Source: Actinomycetes bacterium (lineage in GTDB: Bacteria; Actinomycetota; Actinomycetes; Mycobacteriales; Mycobacteriaceae). From it: DNA of 16,735 bases. Positions 5,700-12,228 of the stretch are shown here, piece by piece. The notes beneath the pieces were generated by a model. The model worked only from the letters and a program-made list of their open reading frames with translations, did no database searches and was not told where the DNA came from. Position 1 is the stretch's first letter; each line of letters begins with the position of its first letter. The translations under genes were made by a program, and so were the position numbers. The stretch is taken from assembly GCA_023416315.1 (NCBI GenBank), contig JAEZIA010000113.1, positions 1-16,735 on the forward strand, given 5' to 3'.

Positions 5700-6374
5700 T
5701 CAGCGGCCCAGCGCGCCGGTGAGGGCCAGCACCGCACCGATCACGATCAAGGCGATCGCACTGATTTCGGCTTGACGCCGTTGGATCCAGGCGCGCAACC
5801 GCTCCAGCCCGCGGTCGAATCGCTGCGCTGCAAGCACATGCGCCAGCACCGGAAGCAGCGTTCCCGAACCCGCGATCACCACGAAGTACACGACAGCCAC
5901 ACTTCGGCCGGCCGGCCCCACCGCGGCGGCACTGATCGCCAAACCCGCTGCGGCACAGGCCACGATGATCTTCGGGTTCAGGACGCCGAACGCAAGACCC
6001 ATCGCCGCGGTGCGGACCGGGGACCATTTGCCGAGGGCATCGAGCCAGTGTGCGGAGCGGACCGCATTCTTGCGTCGCAGCCACAGCCAGACACCGGACA
6101 CCATCAGCACGGCCCCACCGACCAGCCGCAACCACAACTGCCAGACCGACGACGTGGCATCTGTGCCGCCCAGGAGTCGCGGAACGTTACCGAACAGCAC
6201 GGTCAGGACGGCGAGCCCGCTCACCCACCCCGCCGCGAACGCCAAGCCGGCGGACCGCGGTCGGGTCGAATACAGCACCAGCAGCAGGGCAGGAAGTATC
6301 GAGATCGGCGACAGCGCCACCACCAAGGCGAGCGGGATCAGCTCGGCGGACAACGCCGCCCAGTCACCCGACAC
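5700..6374 (-). CDS. GAP/Sap-family (LysE-like) integral membrane protein
   Basis: The protein has 224 residues with about six hydrophobic segments: LIPLALVVALSPISILPALLLVL, AGLAFAAGWVSGLAVLTVLF, LWLRLVGGAVLMVSGVWLWL, IIVACAAAGLAISAAA, VAVVYFVVIAGSGTLLPVLAHVL, and IALIVIGAVLALTGAL. The N-terminal PISILPALL and the internal AFGVLNPKI are the repeat signature of the GAP (Sap) family. In mycobacteria one member takes part in exporting glycopeptidolipid or sulfolipid, and the family is related to LysE exporters. The start is GTG 6374, 2 bases after the ammonium transporter stop, so the two are probably cotranscribed and translationally linked. Its cargo here is unknown. Confidence 0.85.
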   Translation of the reverse strand: MSGDWAALSAELIPLALVVALSPISILPALLLVLYSTRPRSAGLAFAAGWVSGLAVLTVLFGNVPRLLGGTDATSSVWQLWLRLVGGAVLMVSGVWLWLRRKNAVRSAHWLDALGKWSPVRTAAMGLAFGVLNPKIIVACAAAGLAISAAAVGPAGRSVAVVYFVVIAGSGTLLPVLAHVLAAQRFDRGLERLRAWIQRRQAEISAIALIVIGAVLALTGALGR

Positions 6375-6376
6375 CG

Positions 6377-7675
6377 TCAGTCCTTGTCGCCGGTGTCCGG
6401 CCGGGTTCGCTCGCCGAACAGCGGACGTCGCAACGGCTGATGCCCGTGCACGCCCTCGGCATACGCGGTTTCGGCATGCTGAGTGAAGTCCACACCGGCG
6501 GTCTCGTCCTCGGGGCTGACGCGGAAACCGATGGCGCGGTCGATCAGCTTGCCCACGACGAACGACATGGTGAAGGCGTAGGCCGCCACGACGACCATCG
6601 CCAGCGCCTGCTTGCCCAGCTGAGTCAGCCCGCCGCCGTAGAACAGGCCCTCCGGTCCGCCGGTCATCACCGCGTTGGCCAGGAATCCGATCAGCAACAC
6701 GCCGACCACCCCGCCGACGAAGTGCACGCCGACCACGTCCAGCGAGTCGTCATAGCCGAAGCGGAACTTGAGCCCGATCGCGAACGAGCACACGACACCG
6801 GCTGCCACCCCGACGATCGCGGCGCCCAGGGTGTTGACGGTGCCGCACGAGGGCGTGATCGCGACCAGTCCGGCCACCACCCCGGACGCCGCTCCAAAAG
6901 TTGTCGGGTGCCCGTCGCGAACCTGCTCGACCGACAACCAGCCGAGCATGCCCAGGCAGCCTGCCACCAAAGTGTTGAGGAAGATCGCCGCCGCGGTGCC
7001 GTTGGCCGCCAGCGCGGAGCCCGCGTTGAAACCGAACCAGCCGAACCACAGCAGCCCGACGCCCAGCAGAACGAACGGCAGGTTGTGCGGGCGCATGGCG
7101 TCGACTTTGAATCCGATCCGAGGCCCGAGCACCAGCGCCAGCGCCAGCGCAGAGGAACCCGAGACGATCTCGACGACCAGGCCGCCGGCATAATCCAGCA
7201 CCCCGAGTTTGAACAACCACCCGCCGGGTGCCCAGACCCAGTGCGCCACAACGGCATACACCACAATGGCCCACACCGGCACGAAGATCATCCAGGCGGC
7301 GAACTTGGCCCGGTCCGCGATCGCGCCGCTGACGAGCGCGGCGGTGATGATCGCGAAACTCAGCTGGAAGGTCGAGAAGAGCAGTTCGGGAACCGAGCCG
7401 TGCACGGTGTCCGGCCCGATTCCGGCCATGCCGATGTGTGACAGGTCGCCGATCACGCCACCGAAGCTGGATCCGGAGAACGCCAACGTGTAACCGAACA
7501 GCAGCCACGCCACCGTCACGAGCGGGATCGCGATGAAGCTCATCATGATCATGTTGAGGACGCCGGTGGTACGCACCATGCCGCCGTAGAAGATCGCGAG
7601 CCCGGGCGTCATCAACAGGACGAGCGCTGTGCTGGCCAGCAGCCACGCGGTGGCGGCAGGATCGATCGCTTGCAA
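6377..7675 (-). CDS. amt: Ammonium transporter Amt with Glu at the first twin-His position
   Basis: This membrane channel/transporter takes up ammonium. It has 432 residues and the 11-helix Amt plan. Family landmarks are F107 of the outer gate (STFQLSFAI), D161 (DYAGG), FGWFGFNAGS at 211-220, TPSCGTV, H318 (VGVHFVGG), and a cytosolic tail DETAGVDFTQHAETAY. The first pore histidine is replaced: the usual DFAGGTVVH is DYAGGLVVE here, giving E169 with H318. The start is TTG 7675, preceded by AAGGAG 6 bases upstream (plus-strand CTCCTT, 7682-7687). No glnK/glnD follows, unlike the usual amt-glnB-glnD cluster; a GAP-family gene follows instead, so this may be a second Amt paralogue. GlnR-like repeats lie upstream. 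Confidence 0.96.
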   Translation of the reverse strand: MQAIDPAATAWLLASTALVLLMTPGLAIFYGGMVRTTGVLNMIMMSFIAIPLVTVAWLLFGYTLAFSGSSFGGVIGDLSHIGMAGIGPDTVHGSVPELLFSTFQLSFAIITAALVSGAIADRAKFAAWMIFVPVWAIVVYAVVAHWVWAPGGWLFKLGVLDYAGGLVVEIVSGSSALALALVLGPRIGFKVDAMRPHNLPFVLLGVGLLWFGWFGFNAGSALAANGTAAAIFLNTLVAGCLGMLGWLSVEQVRDGHPTTFGAASGVVAGLVAITPSCGTVNTLGAAIVGVAAGVVCSFAIGLKFRFGYDDSLDVVGVHFVGGVVGVLLIGFLANAVMTGGPEGLFYGGGLTQLGKQALAMVVVAAYAFTMSFVVGKLIDRAIGFRVSPEDETAGVDFTQHAETAYAEGVHGHQPLRRPLFGERTRPDTGDKD

Positions 7676-7717
7676 ATCCGGCTCCTTCGACGGTCCCGAC
7701 GAGAATGTCGGCGCGGT

Positions 7718-7755
7718 GTTTCATCGGCGGGGCGATCGTGTTTCCGGCGTGTTTC
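7718..7755 (-). promoter_or_regulatory. GlnR-like GAAAC repeats upstream of amt
   Basis: Reading toward amt, GAAAC occurs at 7755-7751, 7744-7740 and 7722-7718. The first two are GAAAC-N6-GAAAC, an 11-bp step, and the third is exactly two further steps (22 bp) away. The GlnR box of actinobacteria is GTnAC-N6-GAAAC with the same spacing. The first half-site here is GAAAC rather than GTnAC. The start codon is 65 bp from the pair, a reasonable activator position. Binding is inferred. Confidence 0.55.
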
Positions 7756-7774
7756 CGACGGGCAGGATGGACGG

Positions 7775-8191
7775 GTGTTCGGCGAGTGGTGGTGGGTTCC
7801 GGTGTCGGTCGCCGCGACGCTGATCGTGGTCTGGATGGCCCTGGCGGCGTCGCTGTGGTTGCTCAAACCCGACACCGTCGGCATCGCCGACCTGCTTCGG
7901 CTGCTGCCGGACACGCTGCGCCTGCTCAAACGCCTGGCCGCCGATCCTCGGCTACCGCGACGGATCCGCGTCGGCCTCACCGGCCTGTTGGTGTTCCTGG
8001 CCTCGCCGATCGACCTGATACCGGACTTCATTCCAGTGCTCGGGCATGCCGACGACGTGATCATCATCGCCGTGGTGCTGCGTTGGGTCACCAGGACCGC
8101 AGGCGCGCAGGCGCTCGCCGAACACTGGCCGGGAACGCCCGACGGGCTGGCCGCACTGTGCAGGCTGTGCCGGCTGCCCGGACCGGTATGA
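7775..8191 (+). CDS. DUF1232 (YkvA-like) small membrane protein
   Basis: From GTG 7775 the protein has 138 residues. A first membrane helix covers about 6-30 (WWVPVSVAATLIVVWMALAA). The DUF1232 core lies at about 65-104, with SPIDLIPDFIPVLG at 77-90 followed by HADD and a second hydrophobic segment IIIAVVL. DUF1232 proteins are widespread and of unclear function. GGCAGGA (7761-7767) lies 7 bases before the GTG; the frame is open further upstream, but there it runs through the amt promoter. It is divergent from amt with about 100 bp between the starts. Confidence 0.8.
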   Translation: MFGEWWWVPVSVAATLIVVWMALAASLWLLKPDTVGIADLLRLLPDTLRLLKRLAADPRLPRRIRVGLTGLLVFLASPIDLIPDFIPVLGHADDVIIIAVVLRWVTRTAGAQALAEHWPGTPDGLAALCRLCRLPGPV

Positions 8192-8224
8192 CCGACTGTT
8201 GGTGACGACACCCGTGCGCTTCGG

Positions 8225-8250
8225 TACGCTCTGCTGAGCGACTGCTTAGC
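8225..8250 (+). promoter_or_regulatory. Promoter and palindromic operator of the hydroxylase large-subunit gene
   Basis: A -10-like TACGCT (8225-8230) is followed by GCTGAGC-GACT-GCTTAGC (8233-8250), which would overlap the transcription start. On the minus strand this palindrome reads GCTAAGCA-GTC-GCTCAGC, the same as the operator at 11980-11997 except for the three central bases. The geometry suggests repression by a dimeric regulator. The ATG at 8294 is 44 bp downstream. Confidence 0.7.
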
Positions 8251-8293
8251 CTGTCGCTGATTGGCTCGTCGACGACGCATTGGAGCGAACGCC

Positions 8294-10609
8294 ATGGCCG
8301 CACCTGCCGCCCGTTACGCGGGGACGCGTGTCCCGCGGGTCGAGGACACTCGCCTGCTCACCGGGCACGGAACCTACGTCGACGACATCGTCCGGCCGGG
8401 CATGCTGCACGCCTGCTTCGTGCGCAGCCCGTTCGCACACGCCCGGATCAACAGCATCGACGCGTCCGCGGCGCTGGAACTGCCCGGCGTACATGCGGTG
8501 CTGACCGCGGACGACATGAACAACGACGTCCACGAGGCGTGGCACGCGGTGGCGGGCAAGGACGTCCCCGACACCCCGCGACCGCCACTGGCCGAGGGCG
8601 AGGTGAAGTTCGTCGGCGACCCGGTCGCGATTGTGATCGCCGAGAACCGCTACATCGCCGAGGACGCCCTCGAGCTGATCGACGTCGACTACGAGCCGCT
8701 GCCCGCGATCGCCGATTTCACGCAGGCGGTGAACCACGAGGCGGTGGTCCACGAGGCCTATCCCGACAACGTGGCGGGCGGCTTGGCGGGTGCGCCGCCC
8801 GACGAGGAAGCGTTCAGCGCCGCGGCGTACGTCGCCGACGAGCGGATCTACCAGCAGACCCATGTTCCGGTGCCGATCGAAACGCGCGGCCTGGTAGTCG
8901 AATGGGTCGCCGCCACACAGGAACTCACGTTGTGGGCGTCCACCCAGACCCCGCATGAGTTGCGGGCGTTCGCCGCCCGGCTGCTCGGCATCCCGGCCCA
9001 GGGCGTGCGGGTCATCACCCGCGACACCGGCGGTGGTTTCGGGCAGAAGGTCGTCCCGATGCGCGAGGACATGTGCATCATGCTGGCCGCCCGCAAGGTG
9101 CCCGCGCCGCTGAAGTGGATCGAGGATCGCCGGGAGAACCTGATGTCGGCGGGGCAGGCCCGCCATGTCGACGGGCGGGCCCGGATGGCATTCGACGCCG
9201 ACGGCGCGATCACCGCCGTCGACATCGACTTCATCCAGGACATCGGCGCCTACCCCACGCCGTACCCGGTGCTGACGACCGCCGCGATCGGGATGTTCTT
9301 CCCCGGCCCCTACCGGGTGCCGAAGTCCAGCTTCAACTACAAGACGGTGTTCACCAACACCAGCGGCCTTGCCGCCTACCGCGGCCCGTGGCAGTACGAA
9401 ACCCTCACGCGGGAAATACTTCTCGACATCGCCGCCCGCAAGATGGGCATAGATCCCGTCGAATTGCGCCGCAAGAACCTGCTGCGCCGCGACGAGATGC
9501 CGTTCTTCAATCCCAACGGCATGCCGTACGACCACGTCGCGCCGATGGAGACCTTCGAGCAGGCGGTGAAGATCCTCGACCACGAGGGGTTCCGCAAGGA
9601 GCAGGCCGAGGCCCTCGCCCAGGGCCGTTACCTCGGCCTCGGATTTTCGGCCTACATCGAGCCGACCGGTGCCGCCACCGGGCACCTGGCCACCGAGGGC
9701 TGCACCATCCGGATGGAGCCGACCGGCAAGATCAATGTCTACGTCAACGGCGGGTCGAGCGGTAACAGCATCGAGACCACCGTCGTGCAGCTGACCGCCG
9801 ACGCGCTGGGCGCCGACATCGCCGACGTGTCAACGATTCAGGGCGACACCGCGGTGACCCCGTACGGCGCCGGAACGCAGGGCAGCCGCAGCGGGCCGAT
9901 GACGGCAGGCGCAGTCAACGAGGCGGGCACCATCCTGCGCCAGCAGCTGGTCGCGATGGCAGCCCATGTGCTCGGCGTCGACGAGACCGACATCGAACTG
10001 GCCAACTCGCGGGCGACCTCGCGCGAAGACAATTCCAAGAGCGTCAGTTTCGCCGATCTGGCCTACCGCTCGTATTACGAGCCCCAGCAGCTGGCGCCCG
10101 GCATGGCCGCCACCCTGGAGGCGACCGCCCGATTCACCTCCCAGACGATGATCCACTGGGCGAACGCGACTCATGCGTGCACGTGTGAGGTCGACATCAC
10201 CACCGGCCGGGTCACCCTGACCCGCTACATTGTCAGCGAGGACGTTGGCCCGATGATCAACCCCAACATCGTGGAGGGGCAGATCGCCGGCGGCACCGTG
10301 CAGGGCATCGGTGGCGCGCTGCTGGAGAACCTGGTGTACGACGACGAGGGAAATCCGTTGTCCACCACGTTCGTCGACTATCTGCTGCCGACCGCAACCG
10401 AGGTGCCGCCGATCGAGTACGGACACGTCGAGGTGCCCAGCCCGGGCGTCGGCGGCTACAAGGGGTGCGGCGAGGGCGGCGCGATCGGTGCCACCCCCGC
10501 GGTGATCAACGCGATCAACGACGCGCTGGCCCCGCTCGGGGTGACCGTCACCAAGCTACCCGCGACCCCGTCGCAGATCGTGGCACTGATCGAGGCGGCC
10601 GCGAACTAG
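8294..10609 (+). CDS. Molybdenum hydroxylase large subunit (xanthine/CO dehydrogenase family)
   Basis: This is the molybdopterin-cytosine-dinucleotide subunit of a three-part hydroxylase, 771 residues, full length for CoxL-type proteins. The Ald_Xan_dh_C a/b hammerhead domain is N-terminal (GTRVPRVEDTRLLTGHGTYVDD onward). GGGFGQK is at about 246-252. The active-site loop is A361-Y-R-G-P-W-Q. The C-terminal GCGEGGAIG carries the catalytic E727. True form I CO dehydrogenase has AYRCSFR, with the Cys that holds copper; that Cys is absent, so CO oxidation is unlikely and the substrate is unknown. ATG 8294 has GGAGCG 6 bases upstream; an in-frame extension to 8261 has no signal. The [2Fe-2S] and FAD subunits are encoded convergently, and the two stop codons share CTAG. 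Confidence 0.93.
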   Translation: MAAPAARYAGTRVPRVEDTRLLTGHGTYVDDIVRPGMLHACFVRSPFAHARINSIDASAALELPGVHAVLTADDMNNDVHEAWHAVAGKDVPDTPRPPLAEGEVKFVGDPVAIVIAENRYIAEDALELIDVDYEPLPAIADFTQAVNHEAVVHEAYPDNVAGGLAGAPPDEEAFSAAAYVADERIYQQTHVPVPIETRGLVVEWVAATQELTLWASTQTPHELRAFAARLLGIPAQGVRVITRDTGGGFGQKVVPMREDMCIMLAARKVPAPLKWIEDRRENLMSAGQARHVDGRARMAFDADGAITAVDIDFIQDIGAYPTPYPVLTTAAIGMFFPGPYRVPKSSFNYKTVFTNTSGLAAYRGPWQYETLTREILLDIAARKMGIDPVELRRKNLLRRDEMPFFNPNGMPYDHVAPMETFEQAVKILDHEGFRKEQAEALAQGRYLGLGFSAYIEPTGAATGHLATEGCTIRMEPTGKINVYVNGGSSGNSIETTVVQLTADALGADIADVSTIQGDTAVTPYGAGTQGSRSGPMTAGAVNEAGTILRQQLVAMAAHVLGVDETDIELANSRATSREDNSKSVSFADLAYRSYYEPQQLAPGMAATLEATARFTSQTMIHWANATHACTCEVDITTGRVTLTRYIVSEDVGPMINPNIVEGQIAGGTVQGIGGALLENLVYDDEGNPLSTTFVDYLLPTATEVPPIEYGHVEVPSPGVGGYKGCGEGGAIGATPAVINAINDALAPLGVTVTKLPATPSQIVALIEAAAN

Positions 10610-11088
10610 GTTGTGGCCGCGCCGCTTTCAGCGGCCTGGTGAACGGCATTGATAATGCCCTGATAGCCGGTGCAGCGGCAGAAGTTGCCCGACAGACCCT
10701 CGCGGATCTCTTCGTCGGTGGGATGCGGGTTATCGCGTAGCAGCGCCGTGATCGACATGACGAATCCCGGTGTGCAGAAACCGCATTGCAGCCCGTGGCA
10801 ATCACGCATGGCGGCCTGCACCGGTGACAGCTCACCGTCCGGAGACGCCACCCCCTCGACCGTCGAGACCTCGGCATCCTCGGCCTGTACTGCGAACACC
10901 AGGCACGAGCGCACCGCCGCACCGTCGAGCAGCACCGTGCAGGCGCCGCACGAGCCGTGCTCGCAGCCCAGGTGGGTTCCGGTCAGACCGCAACGCTCGC
11001 GCAGGAAGTCGGCCAGCGTCAGCCGCGGTTCGACGGTTGCCTCAACGGAAATTCCGTTGACGGACAACCGAATTGAACGTTCATGCAT
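10606..11088 (-). CDS. Molybdenum hydroxylase small subunit, two [2Fe-2S] clusters
   Basis: The protein has 160 residues, the standard length for CoxS-type subunits, and passes electrons from the Mo site to FAD. The N-terminal ferredoxin-like cluster ligands are C42, C47, C50 and C62 (GCEHGSCGAC...SC). The C-terminal helical domain ligands are C102, C105, C137 and C139 (QCGFC...CRC). All eight cysteines are present. The start ATG 11088 overlaps the end of the FAD-subunit gene by 8 bases, with AAGGAGG 6 bases upstream inside that gene, so translation is coupled. The TAG stop is read from the same CTAG (10606-10609) as the large-subunit stop. Confidence 0.96.
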   Translation of the reverse strand: MHERSIRLSVNGISVEATVEPRLTLADFLRERCGLTGTHLGCEHGSCGACTVLLDGAAVRSCLVFAVQAEDAEVSTVEGVASPDGELSPVQAAMRDCHGLQCGFCTPGFVMSITALLRDNPHPTDEEIREGLSGNFCRCTGYQGIINAVHQAAESGAATT

Positions 11089-11956
11089 CGAATGCCTCCT
11101 TGACCGCGGCCCGCCAGGCCTGTGCGGCCATCGCCGCCCCGATCTTGCGTCGATAGTCGGCCGAGCCCTGAAGGTCGGCCGGAATGTCGTCGAGTCCGCT
11201 CATCGCGAGCTCGCCGATTTCTTCGGCGGTGATGTCGCCGACCGGCCGGCCGGCGATCGCCTGCTCGGCGGCCGACGCGCGGCGAGGAGTGGCCGACAGG
11301 CCCAGCAGCCCGATCGCGCTGCGCCGCACCTTGTCGTCACCGTCGAGTTCGACGGCGGCGACCGCACCCGCGATCGCGAAGTCGCCGTGCCGGCGGGCGA
11401 ATTCCTCGACGGCGAATCCGCACCGGCCGGACCAGACCGGGAACCGCACCCCCACCAGCACCTCGTCGGCCTCCATTGCCGTCTCCCACACGCCTGCGAA
11501 GAACTCGCCTGCCGGGATTTCGCGCCGGCCCGACACCGACACCGTTTCGATCGTGGCGTCCAGCGCCAGCGCGACGGCACCGTACTCGGCGGCCGGATCG
11601 GCGTGCGCGATCGAACCGCCAATGGTGCCCCGGCTGCGAATCTGGAAGTGCCCGATCAGCGGCGTGGCCCTGGTCAACAGCGGCGCGTGCGCGCGCACCT
11701 GCTCGTCGGCGCCCACCGTGGCGTGGGTGGTGCCACCACCGATCCACAGGGCGTCGCCCTTGGCCTCGACGCCCTTCAACTCCTCGAGACGTGAGATGTC
11801 GATCAGGTTGTCGAAGAACGCCAGCCGCATGGACAGCATCGGGACCAGGCTCTGTCCGCCGCCGAGCAGCTTGGCGTCATCGCCGAAGTCGGCAAGCATC
11901 TGTGCCGCCGCGGCGACACTGTCGGGCCGGTGATAGTCGAAGGGCGCCGGCTTCAT
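11081..11956 (-). CDS. Molybdenum hydroxylase medium (FAD) subunit
   Basis: The protein has 291 residues, typical for CoxM-type subunits of the PCMH FAD family. FAD contacts are LLGGGQSLVP (31-40) and TIGGSIAHADPAAE (111-124). A CO dehydrogenase flavoprotein C-terminal domain follows (about 180-290). The N-terminus MKPAPFDYHRPDSVAAA is characteristic. ATG 11956 is the first gene of a two-gene unit, FAD subunit then [2Fe-2S] subunit. The leader is short and holds the palindromic operator at 11978-11999. The usual M-S-L operon order is broken: the large subunit is encoded on the other strand. Confidence 0.96.
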   Translation of the reverse strand: MKPAPFDYHRPDSVAAAAQMLADFGDDAKLLGGGQSLVPMLSMRLAFFDNLIDISRLEELKGVEAKGDALWIGGGTTHATVGADEQVRAHAPLLTRATPLIGHFQIRSRGTIGGSIAHADPAAEYGAVALALDATIETVSVSGRREIPAGEFFAGVWETAMEADEVLVGVRFPVWSGRCGFAVEEFARRHGDFAIAGAVAAVELDGDDKVRRSAIGLLGLSATPRRASAAEQAIAGRPVGDITAEEIGELAMSGLDDIPADLQGSADYRRKIGAAMAAQAWRAAVKEAFDA

Positions 11957-11977
11957 CGACGGCCGCCGCAGCGCAGG

Positions 11978-12000
11978 ATGCTAAGCACGTGCTCAGCATA
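11978..12000 (-). promoter_or_regulatory. Promoter and 22-bp palindromic operator of the FAD/[2Fe-2S] unit
   Basis: ATGCTAAGCAC-GTGCTCAGCAT (11978-11999) is a palindrome with one mismatched pair. On the minus strand, TATGCT (12000-11995) makes a good -10 and overlaps it, so a bound protein would block transcription. The core GCTAAGCA-N3-GCTCAGC recurs upstream of the large-subunit gene at 8233-8250. The FAD-subunit start codon is about 22 bp downstream. Confidence 0.72.
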
Positions 12001-12228
12001 GCGTGCCACCACCCGCGCACTCGACGAGTTCGCCGTACCGATTTCGAATGTGAGAAGCGCCGCCCTTCGGGGGCGCCCGGGGGCCGTACCACCCGTTGTG
12101 AACCGGCCTCGCAAAGCTTTGATCTGCACCGACGGTTACTTGTACGGCCCGGGGGTATACACCTGAATCACCCCAGAGATACCTGGTCAACTGGGTCCCG
12201 GCCAGCAGAACCCCGCATACTGTCGATC
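12001..12228. other. Intergenic region with inverted repeats, upstream of the LCP gene
   Basis: I see no gene here. A TTCG-capped hairpin lies at 12057-12076 (CCC-TTCG-GGG core with flanking GCG/CGC). GGCCGTAC (12082-12089) is repeated inverted as GTACGGCC (12142-12149), with a smaller AACCG/CGGTT pair inside. TATACA at 12156-12161 could be a -10 for the LCP gene with a leader of about 65 bases. CATACT at 12216-12221 is a second candidate that would give a leaderless message. Confidence 0.5.

Noticed and set aside
6050..7441. Open frame of 463 codons on the plus strand, antisense to amt
   Set aside because: Rich in His/Arg/Gln/Asp with no recognisable domain; the minus strand encodes a complete Amt protein.
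8246..9685. Open frame of 479 codons on the minus strand, antisense to the hydroxylase large subunit
   Set aside because: Shadow of a GC-rich gene; composition is skewed and no motif is present.
8294..11956. Annotation as carbon monoxide dehydrogenase (coxLSM)
   Set aside because: The family is right, but the large subunit lacks the AYRCSFR copper-binding loop, so the substrate claim is not supported.
12001..12190. Minus-strand open frame of about 65 codons upstream of the hydroxylase FAD-subunit gene
   Set aside because: It spans inverted repeats, lacks a start signal and has no recognisable content.
11476..12228. N-terminal extension of the LCP gene by 251 codons
   Set aside because: It is Arg/Pro/Ser-rich, runs antisense through the FAD-subunit gene and its promoter, and LCP proteins begin with a short cytosolic tail and one membrane helix, as seen from ATG 12229.
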